DNA of 43,681 nt. Origin: Candidatus Methylomirabilis sp. (GTDB lineage: Bacteria; Methylomirabilota; Methylomirabilia; Methylomirabilales; Methylomirabilaceae). Made by a program: the position numbers and the translations under genes. The stretch is from contig NZ_JAQUOY010000023.1 of NCBI RefSeq assembly GCF_028716865.1, forward strand, positions 1 to 43,681, read 5' to 3'. The notes below the pieces were generated by a model. That model worked only from the letters and a program-made list of their open reading frames with translations, had not been told where the DNA came from and searched no databases. This document shows positions 25,029 to 33,175 of the stretch, one piece after another (within the stretch, counting starts at the first letter, position 1; the number at the start of each line of letters is the position of its first letter).

Positions 25029-25502
25029 CTATCCCAGGTCTGCGCGGCCGCGAGTGAGCTGGGCCATCTCTTTCGTCATTGCACGTCGCTTCAGGGTTTC
25101 CCGCTTATCGTACAGCTTTTTCCCTCGGGCCAGCGCCAGTTCGAGCTTGATCTTCCGTCCAGCCACATAGACACTCAAGGGGATCAAGGTGAGGCCCTTT
25201 GCCTGAACCTTCCCCATGAGCCTGGCAATCTCTTCTTTGTGCAACAGGAGCTTCCGCTTCCGATTTGGGTCTGGATTGGAACGGCTGCCGGCGGCATACG
25301 GACTGATATGGCAATTAAACAGATACGCCTCCTCGCCCTCGATCGCGGCGTAGCCGTCTTTCAGGTCGGCCCCGCCCTCCCGCAGCGACTTCACCTCGGT
25401 CCCGGTAAGGGCTATCCCGGCCTCAATGACCTCCTCGATCTGATACTCATACCTCGCCCGTCGATTGGAACAGAGGATTCTTCTTTCCTGTGCCGGTGCC
25501 AT
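25029..25502 (-). CDS. smpB: SsrA-binding protein
   Basis: SmpB brings tmRNA to stalled ribosomes. The 157-residue form starts MAPAQERRILCSNRRARYEY; EEVIEAGIALTGTEVKSLRE is the conserved core, then EAYLFNCHISPYAAGSRSN and the basic tail GKKLYDKRETLKRRAMTKEM that enters the empty mRNA channel. A start 21 codons earlier gives an odd N-terminus and is rejected. No Shine-Dalgarno is visible; a TATAGT box lies seven bases before the ATG (25510-25515), so this mRNA may be leaderless. It is next to ssrA. Confidence 0.95.
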   Translation of the reverse strand: MAPAQERRILCSNRRARYEYQIEEVIEAGIALTGTEVKSLREGGADLKDGYAAIEGEEAYLFNCHISPYAAGSRSNPDPNRKRKLLLHKEEIARLMGKVQAKGLTLIPLSVYVAGRKIKLELALARGKKLYDKRETLKRRAMTKEMAQLTRGRADLG

Positions 25503-25592
25503 GAGGCAGACTATAGCGTAGCCCAACACTACGCAGCAAGCGGAATTCCAGGCCCTGATATCCAAAGGCCAGGTTTCGAGGTCCTTTTTCCC

Positions 25593-25620
25593 TTGACAGA
25601 TCGTGGGAGATTTTGATAAG
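25593..25620 (+). promoter_or_regulatory. Promoter of the HU gene
   Basis: Perfect TTGACA (25593-25598), 16-base spacer and GATAAG (25615-25620), about 75 bases before the start codon at 25694. Confidence 0.5.
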
Positions 25621-25693
25621 AGACTGCTGGGCGGGTCGATAGGGGCGGATAGTGATTACTTATTATTAGTATTTCATTGAGAAAGGAGAGGGC

Positions 25694-25966
25694 ATGACCA
25701 AAGCGGAACTCGTGGACAAGGTTGCCAGGGATGCATGCATCACGAAAAAGGCGGCAGAGCTCGCCCTGGCCAGTGTCACAGCAGGGGTGCGAGACTCTCT
25801 CAAGAAAGGAAAGAAGGTCACCCTGGTCGGCTTTGGGACGTTTTCGGTAGCCAAACGAGCGGCCCGGAACGGGCGCAATCCCCAAACCGGTGATGTCATC
25901 AAGATCAAGGCGGCGAAGATCCCGAGGTTCAGAGCGGGAAAGGCTTTGAAAGACGCCGTCAGGTAA
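25694..25966 (+). CDS. hup: HU family DNA-binding protein
   Basis: Histone-like nucleoid protein, 90 residues, the normal size. [20 protein letters not shown] at the N-terminus, [20 protein letters not shown] with the conserved GFGTF, and [20 protein letters not shown] forming the DNA-binding arm with its Pro tip are all present. It works as a dimer that bends DNA. An AAGGAGAGG site precedes the ATG, and a strong hairpin terminator follows. HU and IHF subunits are hard to separate by sequence; [12 protein letters not shown] favours HU. Confidence 0.95.
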   Translation: MTKAELVDKVARDACITKKAAELALASVTAGVRDSLKKGKKVTLVGFGTFSVAKRAARNGRNPQTGDVIKIKAAKIPRFRAGKALKDAVR

Positions 25967-26023
25967 GTAGGGTTTGTTGACGCTCTGATCTATCGACCAA
26001 TCGGTCAGATGTCACAACACACA

Positions 26024-26060
26024 ACGAAGAGGAGAGAATCAGTCTCTCCTCTTCGTGTTT
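26024..26060 (+). terminator. Rho-independent terminator of hup
   Basis: ACGAAGAGGAGAGA (26024-26037) pairs with TCTCTCCTCTTCGT (26043-26056): a 14-bp perfect stem, 5-base loop, then GTTT. It lies 58 bases after the hup stop. Confidence 0.8.
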
Positions 26061-26090
26061 ATGGACGGTCAGGAACTACTTAGGCAGATA

Positions 26091-26162
26091 GGCTGAAGAC
26101 TGAAGGCTTTTAGGGGTAGAAACCGAAAATGATTGATAGACTTCAGCCTTCGGTCTTCAGCC
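26091..26162. repeat. Inverted repeat, GGCTGAAGACTGAAGGCT type
   Basis: GGCTGAAGACTGAAGGCT (26091-26108) and its inverted copy AGCCTTCGGTCTTCAGCC (26145-26162) differ at one base. The same unit in single copy, GCCTTCAGTCTTCAGCCT, occurs at 29389-29406. Probably a dispersed extragenic palindrome between the convergent hup and NYN genes. Confidence 0.6.
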
Positions 26163-26178
26163 TAAATCCCTAGAACTC

Positions 26179-26712
26179 TCATAAGCGCTTCAGAGTGGTG
26201 ATCAGGCGCTTGGCTTGCTTTGATGGGCGTCGAGCGGGGCCCTTTAGTCTTCGAGGCCCTGGGGATTCGGCAGCCGATTCGTCGTCTTCATCATCTTTTT
26301 GAAACTCGCCCCCATCCCCCTCTCGGAGCGCGCGATCCAGGCGCTCGTGAAACTCTTCGGTCGAGAGGACTAAGGCGCCGGTTCGCGAGACGTCATGCGC
26401 TACAGCTCGATCTGAGGTCACTACAACCGCCCCTGAGGGGGCTTTCTCAACAAACCGCAGGATGGCCTGATCGGCCCGCTCCCCGCGGCGCGTAAAGACC
26501 ACCTGCAGGCCGGCGGTGAGTCTCACCTGCTCGCTCATCCCGCCCCGTTCCCACCCATCGAACACAACTGTGATCCGGTGACCCTTCAGGCGTCGGTAAG
26601 TGCCTAATACCGTCAAGAGAGCGTCCCGCCCCTCCTGCAGGTCTCGGCGATCAAGGGGCTGAAACTGAGGGGAGCGACGAATCAGATTATAGCCATCAAT
26701 CACAATCCACAT
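26179..26712 (-). CDS. NYN-domain protein (YacP-like)
   Basis: 177-residue protein with an NYN/PIN-like RNase fold of the YacP type. MWIVIDGYNLIRR carries the first Asp motif (DGYN), RITVVFDGWERGGMSEQVRL the second, RGERADQAILRFVEKAPSGA the third, and VVVTSDRAVAHDV the last, so the acidic set appears complete. A 40-residue acidic then basic tail follows. It is the last gene of the thiS-thiG-thiE run (18-base gap after thiE). YacP cleaves rRNA in some bacteria; the activity is unproven here. Confidence 0.85.
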   Translation of the reverse strand: MWIVIDGYNLIRRSPQFQPLDRRDLQEGRDALLTVLGTYRRLKGHRITVVFDGWERGGMSEQVRLTAGLQVVFTRRGERADQAILRFVEKAPSGAVVVTSDRAVAHDVSRTGALVLSTEEFHERLDRALREGDGGEFQKDDEDDESAAESPGPRRLKGPARRPSKQAKRLITTLKRL

Positions 26713-26730
26713 GGATAGCACCTAGCCTGC

Positions 26731-27441
26731 TTATTCACCGGAAATCTGTACATTGCTGTCAAACTTTTCTTGACGTCTAGCGGAGCGGTTGGCATGAAGC
26801 AGGGCGGACACGGCGTCGGCTGGATCATCCGCCGTCATGACGGCGGAGATCACGGCTGCCCCATCGGCGCCTGCCGCCATCACGGAAGCCATATTCGAGG
26901 CAGTGATGCCTCCAATACCCAGGATCGGCAGCCGGACCTGTGGCCTTGCCTTCCTGAGTTGCGCCAAGCCGACGGGGGGTCCATACGCTGCCTTGGACGG
27001 CGTCGGGAACAGCGGCCCGAATACGATGAAGTCGACCCCCTCTCTCTCAGCCTCGATCGCTTCCTCAAGAGAGTGGCAGGAGACGCCAATCAGTCGCGCT
27101 GGTCCAAGCAAAGCCCGCGTCTCGGCAGGCGGCAGACTCGTTCTGGAAAGGTGGACACCGTCAATCGGTAACGCCAACGTCAGATCGACTCGGTCATTGA
27201 TGAGGAGGCAGGCGCCTCGCCCATGCACGAGAGGGAGGAGTCGCTCAGCCAGTGCATAGAGGTCTCGCGTCGAGAGATCCTTCTCGCGAAGCTGAATGGC
27301 TTTCGCCCCACCTGCAAGCGCGGCATCGACGACCGCCTCAAGGGGTCGACCTTTCGTCAAGGATCGGTCGGTCACGACGTACAGGCCCCATGAAGACGGG
27401 TGTTGGGTTGAAAGAGATGTCCCAGGTTCCACAGGTCGCAT
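26731..27441 (-). CDS. thiE: Thiamine-phosphate synthase
   Basis: ThiE joins HMP-diphosphate and thiazole phosphate to thiamine monophosphate. The 236-residue product has GLYVVTDRSLTKGRPLE, AKAIQLREKDLSTRDLYALA, CLLINDRVDLTLALPIDGVH, DFIVFGPLFPTPSKAAYGPP and LGIGGITASNMASVMAAGAD, all ThiE motifs in order. A short extension of about 15 residues precedes the barrel. The gene follows thiG and precedes an NYN gene in one operon. Confidence 0.93.
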   Translation of the reverse strand: MRPVEPGTSLSTQHPSSWGLYVVTDRSLTKGRPLEAVVDAALAGGAKAIQLREKDLSTRDLYALAERLLPLVHGRGACLLINDRVDLTLALPIDGVHLSRTSLPPAETRALLGPARLIGVSCHSLEEAIEAEREGVDFIVFGPLFPTPSKAAYGPPVGLAQLRKARPQVRLPILGIGGITASNMASVMAAGADGAAVISAVMTADDPADAVSALLHANRSARRQEKFDSNVQISGE

Positions 27442-27473
27442 GCCTGACTCGAAACTCCAAACTCGAACCCTGC

Positions 27474-28268
27474 TTATCCGATCATGCCTTCGAGCGGGCT
27501 TGAGGCGTTAGCGTAAAGTTTCTTCGGTATCCGTCCGGCCAGATACGCCAATCGCCCGGCGATCAACGCGTGCCGCATCGCGGCCGCCATTGCGACCGGA
27601 TCTTTGGCGCTGGCGATCGCCGTGTTCATCAGGACGCCGTCGCATCCCAGCTCCATGGCGATCGAGGCATCCGAAGCCGTGCCCACTCCCGCATCGACAA
27701 TAATCGGAACTCGCGCCGCCTCGAGGATGATCCTGATGTTATGCGGGTTTCGTATCCCAAGGCCGGACCCGATCGGGGCGGCAAGCGGCATCACGACGGC
27801 CGCACCGGCATCTTCCAGCTTCTTCGCCATAATGGGATCGTCGTTGGTATAGGGCAAGACCACGAAACCCTCCTTGACCAATACCTTGGTGGCCTTCAAC
27901 AGCTCCTCGTTGTCCGGGAAGAGGGTCCGCTGGTCGCCGATCACCTCCAGCTTGATCATGTCCGAGAGCCCGACCTCTCGGGCCAGCATCGCGGTCTTGA
28001 TCGCCTCCTCCGCGGTGTAGCAGCCGGCGGTATTGGGCAGGAGCGCATACCTCTTGGTGTCGATGTAGTCCAGGAGCGACTCCCGGGTTCGATCTAGGTT
28101 CACCCTTCTGACCGCTACCGTCACCATCTCGGCGCCTGAAGCCTCGTGAGCCTGCTGCATCGTTCGATGGTCCGGGAACTTGCCCGTCCCGACGATGAGC
28201 CGCGACCGAAACTCCCTACCGGCAAATTTAAGAGTGTCGCCGTTCTCCATCAAATTATGCTCCAGCAC
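27474..28268 (-). CDS. thiG: Thiazole synthase
   Basis: ThiG builds the thiazole phosphate of thiamine from deoxyxylulose phosphate, a glycine- or tyrosine-derived imine and ThiS thiocarboxylate. The 264-residue barrel shows [20 protein letters not shown], the catalytic Lys region [37 protein letters not shown], and [20 protein letters not shown]. The start is GTG at 28268: AAGGAG stands eight bases before it, which decides against ATG seven codons later. Directly after thiS (11-base gap). Confidence 0.94.
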   Translation of the reverse strand: MLEHNLMENGDTLKFAGREFRSRLIVGTGKFPDHRTMQQAHEASGAEMVTVAVRRVNLDRTRESLLDYIDTKRYALLPNTAGCYTAEEAIKTAMLAREVGLSDMIKLEVIGDQRTLFPDNEELLKATKVLVKEGFVVLPYTNDDPIMAKKLEDAGAAVVMPLAAPIGSGLGIRNPHNIRIILEAARVPIIVDAGVGTASDASIAMELGCDGVLMNTAIASAKDPVAMAAAMRHALIAGRLAYLAGRIPKKLYANASSPLEGMIG

Positions 28269-28279
28269 CGTCTTGCTCC

Positions 28280-28486
28280 TTATCGGGATCCGCCGGCCAT
28301 GAAGGTGATAATCTCCAGTGTATCCCCTGCTTGCAGCGCAGTGCGCTCATACAGCTCGCGCTTAATGATCTGTTGATTGAGCTGGACCGCAACCCTGAGC
28401 GAGTTGATCTGCAACTCCTCCAGCAGCGTGGTGACCGTGGCGCCATCTGTCGTTTCGAACGTCTTCCCGTTGACAGTGAGTTCCAT
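28280..28486 (-). CDS. thiS: Sulfur carrier protein ThiS
   Basis: Ubiquitin-like carrier of 68 residues whose C-terminal diglycine is thiocarboxylated and gives sulfur to Thi[21 protein letters not shown], then [20 protein letters not shown] and [14 protein letters not shown] are typical. Unusually, the chain does not end at GG but continues with Ser-Arg before the stop, so the diglycine is not C-terminal as read. A tandem ATG at 28489 is the only close alternative start. No thiF or thiH is seen in the operon. A coding error or a needed trimming step are both possible. Confidence 0.85.
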   Translation of the reverse strand: MELTVNGKTFETTDGATVTTLLEELQINSLRVAVQLNQQIIKRELYERTALQAGDTLEIITFMAGGSR

Positions 28487-28579
28487 CATAAAGCTCTTTC
28501 TGATCAAGGAAAGCTATCAGCTAAACGCTTCCGTGTTTTGACCTTATCCCACGTATGACGACTTGTCAACGCACCCTCA

Positions 28580-29371
28580 TCACTCCTGCCCACTGAATAC
28601 CGGCGTGCGCTTCTCGGCAAAAGCCCCCACCCCTTCGCGAAAGTCCGCAGTCTGGCTGCTCAGCGCAACAAGCTGGGCCTCGTTCTCCATCTGGGTCTCC
28701 AGGCTTGCCTGGTCGCTCATGTACAGGAGTCGCTTAGCCTGCCCGAGGGCGAGCGTCGGGCCTTTGGCCAACTCGTTCGCCAGGGCGTCTACGGCGGTAA
28801 CAAGTTCAGCGTCCGGCACCACCCGGTTCACCAGTCCCCATGCTTTCGCCTCGTCTGCCGTCAGAACCCGGTTGGTAAAGGTCAACTCCACCGCTCGTCG
28901 CAACCCAACCAATCGAGGAAGAAAATAACTCGAGCCGGTATCAGGGGGGAGCCCGATCTTCGTATAGGCCATGGTGAATCGAGCAGACTCAGCCGCCACC
29001 GCCAGATCGCAGGCCATGGCCAAGCCCATCCCGGCGCCGGCGGCCACCCCGTTCACCCCGGCGATGATCGGTTTTGACATCCGACAGATAGATGAGATCG
29101 CGCTGTGGAGAGAGGCCAACAACTGTTGTATGTGCTGGGCGAGGGTATCGGTATGTTCGATGAACTCCCTGACATCTCCGCCGGAGCAAAAGGCCTGGCC
29201 GGCGCCCGTCAGCACGACTGCGCGAACTGCTCGGTCCTCATGGCAGGCAAGGACCGCCTCCAGCAGCTCCTCCACCATCTGCCCGTTCAGGGCATTGTAA
29301 CGATCAGGCCGGTTCAGGGTGATGGTGGCCACCGAGCCCTTTACCGTGTGGATCAGTGCCGTATAGGCCAT
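28580..29371 (-). CDS. Enoyl-CoA hydratase/isomerase family protein (PaaG-like)
   Basis: 263-residue crotonase-fold enzyme acting on acyl-CoA esters. ITLNRPDRYNALNGQMVEEL, then AGQAFCSGGDVREF (oxyanion hole) and GVNGVAAGAGMGLAMACDLA are clear. The active-site segment GLPPDTGSSYFLPRLVGLRR carries Asp where hydratases have Glu, as in PaaG-type isomerases with a single catalytic Asp. The exact substrate is not known. It may act with the 3-hydroxyacyl-CoA dehydrogenase at 17.8 kb. It stands between the thiamine genes and a LabA-like gene. Confidence 0.88.
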   Translation of the reverse strand: MAYTALIHTVKGSVATITLNRPDRYNALNGQMVEELLEAVLACHEDRAVRAVVLTGAGQAFCSGGDVREFIEHTDTLAQHIQQLLASLHSAISSICRMSKPIIAGVNGVAAGAGMGLAMACDLAVAAESARFTMAYTKIGLPPDTGSSYFLPRLVGLRRAVELTFTNRVLTADEAKAWGLVNRVVPDAELVTAVDALANELAKGPTLALGQAKRLLYMSDQASLETQMENEAQLVALSSQTADFREGVGAFAEKRTPVFSGQE

Positions 29372-29388
29372 TCTGCTCCTACTTAACG

Positions 29389-29406
29389 CCTTCAGTCTTC
29401 AGCCTA
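29389..29406. repeat. Single copy of GCCTTCAGTCTTCAGCCT repeat
   Basis: Identical in kind to both arms of the inverted repeat at 26091-26162. It falls between the crotonase start and the LabA-like stop. Confidence 0.5.
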
Positions 29407-30162
29407 TTACGCAGCCTCCGCGAAACTGGTGATGATATACGTCCCACTCTTCGGGTCCCGCTTCAGCTCGATAATATTGTGTTTAGCGGCGTCTTCCAGC
29501 AGCTTGGAAAAGGCGCTGTACCCGTAGTAGCCTTCGTTAAAGGATGGCCGCTTGCGGATCATCGTCTGTTTGACCATTGAACCCCAGAGCACCTCTTTAT
29601 TCTCCCGCATGAGGGCCTGGATCGAGTCGCCCAGGAGCTCGAACACTTCCACTTTCTTCTCAGGCAGACCGGAGAGGACGGGTGGTTTCTTGGGGGAGCG
29701 AATCAGGTCTTCGTAGTAGATGAATTCGTCGCAGTTGTCCACCAACAGCTCCGAGACTGAATTCTTCACGCCGAGACCGATGACCTCCTTGTTGTTCTCC
29801 CGCAATTTAGAAACCAAGGGCGAAAAATCGCTGTCACCGGAGACGATGACAAAGGTGTCGAGGTGCTCCTTGGAGTACGCCATGTCCATCGCGTCCACCG
29901 CCAGCCGGATGTCGGCGCTATTCTTGCCGCTGATTCGCTTCTGTGGGATGTCGATCAGTTCGATAGCCGCTTCGTGGAGGTGCCGTTTGTATTCGGCGTA
30001 GCGTCCCCAGTCGGCGTAGGCACGCTTGACCATGATTTTACCCTTCTCCACGAGCCGCTCGAGCACGAGGCCGATCTCAAACTGCTTGTGCTTGGCCTGT
30101 TTGATACCAATCGCGATATTCTCGAAATCGATGAAGAGGGCAAGTCTCTTCTCTTCGTTCAT
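29407..30162 (-). CDS. LabA-like NYN-domain protein with C-terminal LOTUS-like part
   Basis: 251-residue protein. The N-terminal NYN domain shows RLALFIDFENIAIGIKQAKH, then KNSADIRLAVDAMDMAYSKE and FVIVSGDSDFSPLVSKLREN, with the conserved acidic residues of a putative RNase. Residues from about 170 (EVFELLGDSIQALMRENKEV, then LWGSMVKQTMIRKRPSFNEG and YSAFSKLLEDAAKHNIIELK) form an OST-HTH/LOTUS-type winged helix that may bind RNA. GGAGAAAGGGG precedes the ATG. Cyanobacterial LabA affects clock output; the role in this organism is unknown. Confidence 0.87.
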   Translation of the reverse strand: MNEEKRLALFIDFENIAIGIKQAKHKQFEIGLVLERLVEKGKIMVKRAYADWGRYAEYKRHLHEAAIELIDIPQKRISGKNSADIRLAVDAMDMAYSKEHLDTFVIVSGDSDFSPLVSKLRENNKEVIGLGVKNSVSELLVDNCDEFIYYEDLIRSPKKPPVLSGLPEKKVEVFELLGDSIQALMRENKEVLWGSMVKQTMIRKRPSFNEGYYGYSAFSKLLEDAAKHNIIELKRDPKSGTYIITSFAEAA

Positions 30163-30378
30163 TGAGCCCCTTTCTCCTTAACGCTTTTCAGGCAGTGCCG
30201 AGGGCATGACGGATGATCTGCGTGTCCGCCGCGCAGCCCCCCTTCGTTCCCAATAAGCCTAAACATGCCATCTTGAGCCTGTCAACAGGTTTCATTAGAC
30301 TGCTCTACTTGGAGTCCCTCACTCCCCTCCCCGACTCAGTTCCTCGACCGTCATCAGCTCTTTCCGGATCGTCTCTTG

Positions 30379-31584
30379 TCATTTCTGATGGGAAGTCGCC
30401 ATGCCTTTTCCAGCCCACCGCTCCACTACCATAGCGGCAAGGCCTTGCCGGCTTGAGCGGCTGACGATGAGCCACACCACCGCGAGCAGAATGTAGGCAA
30501 TGGCATAGAGGTGGCGAAAGAAGGGATCTGTGAAGAACAGTTGTGTGGCAAAGAGGCCGAAGATAAGACCGGCCTCTGCCAGAGAGAATGAAAGATTGGC
30601 CAGGACAGCCACCGCAAAGAGGGATTGGGCCGCTGTCAGAAATATCTCCTCTATCTGTCTGGCATCCAGGTGCATCGGTCCCAGATGGCCGGCAGAAAGG
30701 TTGTAGGCAAGGGGGAGCGTGCCGATCAAGAGGGTCCATTGATTCACCTTGGAGGATACAAGCGTGCCGATGCTGACCCCGGGGTGCCCACGAAGCGCGA
30801 AGACGATCGCCACAATGAACTCGGGTGACTCGGAGGCCAGCGGCGCCAGCCACTGCACCAACAGAAACTCTTCAATCGCGAATGTCCGGCCTGTGGCCAG
30901 CAACCCCTCGGCGAAGGGCTCGGCCGACAGATAGATGCCGAGCCCGGCATAGACGAACATCGCAATAGTAGCCGACCGACGCAGGTTCGGTTGCAGTTGC
31001 ATCAACAGTTCCCCGACCCCTCCATCCAGTTCGGGTTCGACGACCTTCGCCTTCGAGGCCGCAATCATGTATGACACAAAGATCGCCAACAGGACGGCCG
31101 AGTCGAGCCATGAGAGGGTTCCCTTCAATGGAATCATAAAGCTATAGGTGGTGGCGAGCACAAGATGAAGGAGTTCGATGGAGCGAGATCGGTCAAGGAC
31201 GACCTGTCGATGTCGGGTCTTGAGCCAGAATGTCACGACAACGGAGGCCCACCCAAGGCCGATCAGCAGGCGATTCGCGCCGGTCATGTTAGCGGTGGCG
31301 TAAGGAATGTAGGTCGGGTCCTTGCCGGCGGACCAGGCGAAGTAGATGTCTACCGCATATTCCGGCAGTACGGCGATCAGCGCGAGAAAGGCCAGCGCAA
31401 GCGCCTGCGGGATATCAGCTTGTGCGACCTCGGCCGCCCAGGACAGAATAAACGCCGCCCCAAAGATGGCCAAGCCGGCACCTACCACCTCCCACTGAGG
31501 TGGCAGGTGAACGCCGGAAAGTCGGATACCTATCCACTGCAAGGGCAAAAGGATGGCGATGGTCAACCGCAGCGTTGCATTCAT
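30379..31584 (-). CDS. Sodium/calcium exchanger family membrane protein
   Basis: 401-residue cation antiporter of the CaCA superfamily. Start [20 protein letters not shown] chosen because the upstream frame (to 31767) runs back through the neighbouring VTT gene and is hydrophilic. Two inverted alpha-repeats are visible: [20 protein letters not shown] with [12 protein letters not shown] and [15 protein letters not shown], and [20 protein letters not shown] with [20 protein letters not shown]. About ten or eleven membrane helices. The Glu and Asp residues match the Ca2+ site of the family (first repeat Glu in PEYAVD, second in SPEFIV). Specificity is not proven. Confidence 0.8.
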   Translation of the reverse strand: MNATLRLTIAILLPLQWIGIRLSGVHLPPQWEVVGAGLAIFGAAFILSWAAEVAQADIPQALALAFLALIAVLPEYAVDIYFAWSAGKDPTYIPYATANMTGANRLLIGLGWASVVVTFWLKTRHRQVVLDRSRSIELLHLVLATTYSFMIPLKGTLSWLDSAVLLAIFVSYMIAASKAKVVEPELDGGVGELLMQLQPNLRRSATIAMFVYAGLGIYLSAEPFAEGLLATGRTFAIEEFLLVQWLAPLASESPEFIVAIVFALRGHPGVSIGTLVSSKVNQWTLLIGTLPLAYNLSAGHLGPMHLDARQIEEIFLTAAQSLFAVAVLANLSFSLAEAGLIFGLFATQLFFTDPFFRHLYAIAYILLAVVWLIVSRSSRQGLAAMVVERWAGKGMATSHQK

Positions 31585-31627
31585 CGCCGGGATCCCGATT
31601 GGCCTCCCAGACCCACCTTCCAGAGGC

Positions 31628-32371
31628 TCATCCGACTTCCTGGTCCCTCGCCATATCTCGCTTCCGCCGCTGCCGCCGATAATGATCGAGCTTGATCCAT
31701 CTGAAGAGCGGCTCCCGATACAGGTAGAGCAAGAGGAGCGCCAAAGACAGGAAGATGACGAGGGCAATCAGACTGCCGTAGTGAGCGGTCCGGACCTGCC
31801 TCCCTTGTAAGGAGAGAAGCCAGGTGCCCGGAATACGGCCCACGGTACTGAGCAAGAAGAAGATGCCGAACGACAGGGGGCTGGCGCCAAGAATAAAGCA
31901 GAGGAAGTCCTTCGGGAAGCCGGGGAGGAGAAAGAGCAGGAAGGTAATCCACTTTCCCGTAGTTCGCGTGAGGAAGAAGAACATGTCGTAGGTCTCGGTT
32001 GTAACGAACCGGCGGGCAAAATGGTGTCCCAGCCAACGACCCAGACCGAAGGCAATACAGGAGCCGATAGTTAGGCCGATGGTGGAATAGATGAGACCCG
32101 TCAGCGTCCCGAAAAGATACCCACCGATGACACCCGTCGCCTCACCGGGGATCGGCGCAACCACGACCTGGAGGGCCTGGAGCCCGATAAACACGAGAGG
32201 TCCCCACGGTCCGAACTGTTTGACGTATCGGGCTAAAGCCTGTTCGTTGGTGTAGGGCTCGATCCACTCCCAGTACCCTCCCAGGTCGAGCCAATCGCCC
32301 CACAGGGCATAGGCGGACACCAAGCCGACCACGGCCACGAGGACCGTGGCAATCATCACGGTTTTCTTCAT
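31628..32371 (-). CDS. VTT (TVP38/TMEM64, SNARE-associated) domain membrane protein
   Basis: 247-residue membrane protein of the DedA/VTT group, thought to move lipids or act in membrane homeostasis. Segments [40 protein letters not shown] and [20 protein letters not shown] are the VTT core, then [20 protein letters not shown]. The C-terminal helix is followed by a basic tail. ATG 32371 chosen; an upstream GTG at 32404 would add 11 residues. It precedes the cation exchanger, with 43 bases between, likely one operon. Confidence 0.85.
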   Translation of the reverse strand: MKKTVMIATVLVAVVGLVSAYALWGDWLDLGGYWEWIEPYTNEQALARYVKQFGPWGPLVFIGLQALQVVVAPIPGEATGVIGGYLFGTLTGLIYSTIGLTIGSCIAFGLGRWLGHHFARRFVTTETYDMFFFLTRTTGKWITFLLFLLPGFPKDFLCFILGASPLSFGIFFLLSTVGRIPGTWLLSLQGRQVRTAHYGSLIALVIFLSLALLLLYLYREPLFRWIKLDHYRRQRRKRDMARDQEVG

Positions 32372-32844
32372 CGGCGAACGTTGCTCGAGCGACTTGGACC
32401 ACACGGAACTAGTCGCGGCGTCCTGCAGGGAACGGCAGAACCAAGTCGGCCTGGGTCAGAACTTCCATCGCCTCGTCAAGCTGATCAGGCCGCGGGCATG
32501 GCTCAGCACAGAGCCCAGCCAATGAACGCGCTGAAATGAAACGACGACGTGGGGGGCTTGACTTGGAATGCTTAGGGTGCAGTATCGTCATGTCTTGCAG
32601 CTTTCTTACCTGTTAAGTCGCACTACTGTCAAGAAAAATCCTTCCAACCTGCCCGGCAGCAGACTGGCGCCGGCCTTTTCCCCTCAAAGCGGATGGGCCG
32701 GCCGCCTTGACATTGCGGGACCCGTGGCTTATCCTACTGTGCACGGCTGGGCCGAGCCGGCTTGAGCCGATGAGCGTACCACAGCAAAAACGTGCTGTTA
32801 TCGGTCGACCTCTCTTGAGGCTGGTCGAAAAGGAGGTAGCATTT
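32372..32844. other. Intergenic stretch without supported gene
   Basis: A divergent region of 473 bases between the VTT gene (minus) and the FmdB gene (plus). Short frames occur but have no recognisable product, and no clear promoter or repeat was identified. Confidence 0.5.
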
Positions 32845-33126
32845 GTGCCGATTTACGAGTACGAGTGCGAGGTGTGTCAGCATAGGTTCGAGGTAATCCA
32901 AAAGGTCTCGGACAGACCGATCAAAAAGTGCGTGTTGTGCCAGGGAAAAGTCTACAAGGTACTCTCCGCCCCAGGCTTACTCTTTAAGGGGTCGGGGTGG
33001 TATGTGACCGATTACGCCAACCCCGAGCGGAAAAAGGCGGTGGAGGCGGAGAAAAAAGCCGCCTCGTCCGATAGTGGAGGCACGAAGGCCGAGAGCAAGG
33101 AGTCGAAGAAGCGCGGGACCCATTAA
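32845..33126 (+). CDS. FmdB family zinc-ribbon protein
   Basis: 93-residue small protein of the FmdB family (putative regulatory zinc ribbon). From GTG 32845: PIYEYECEVCQHRFEVIQKV, then KKCVLCQGKVYKVLSAPGLL with two CxxC pairs that bind zinc, then FKGSGWYVTDYANPER, and a Lys/Glu-rich low-complexity tail. AGGAGGT stands seven bases before the GTG and decides the start over longer frames from 32707. Its function is not settled in any organism; partner proteins are not adjacent. Confidence 0.85.
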   Translation: MPIYEYECEVCQHRFEVIQKVSDRPIKKCVLCQGKVYKVLSAPGLLFKGSGWYVTDYANPERKKAVEAEKKAASSDSGGTKAESKESKKRGTH

Positions 33127-33175
33127 CTTGAACCAGAACAGCCCGGCCTTGGTTCGTTCGTCCTGGCGCGTGACA

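Noticed and set aside
28490-28579. Possible TPP riboswitch upstream of thiS
   Set aside because: Only 90 bases are available and neither the CTGAGA nor the ACCTGATCTGG-type core is present.
32409-32591. 60-codon minus-strand frame in the 32.4-32.8 kb gap
   Set aside because: No homology, ribosome site or conserved pattern.
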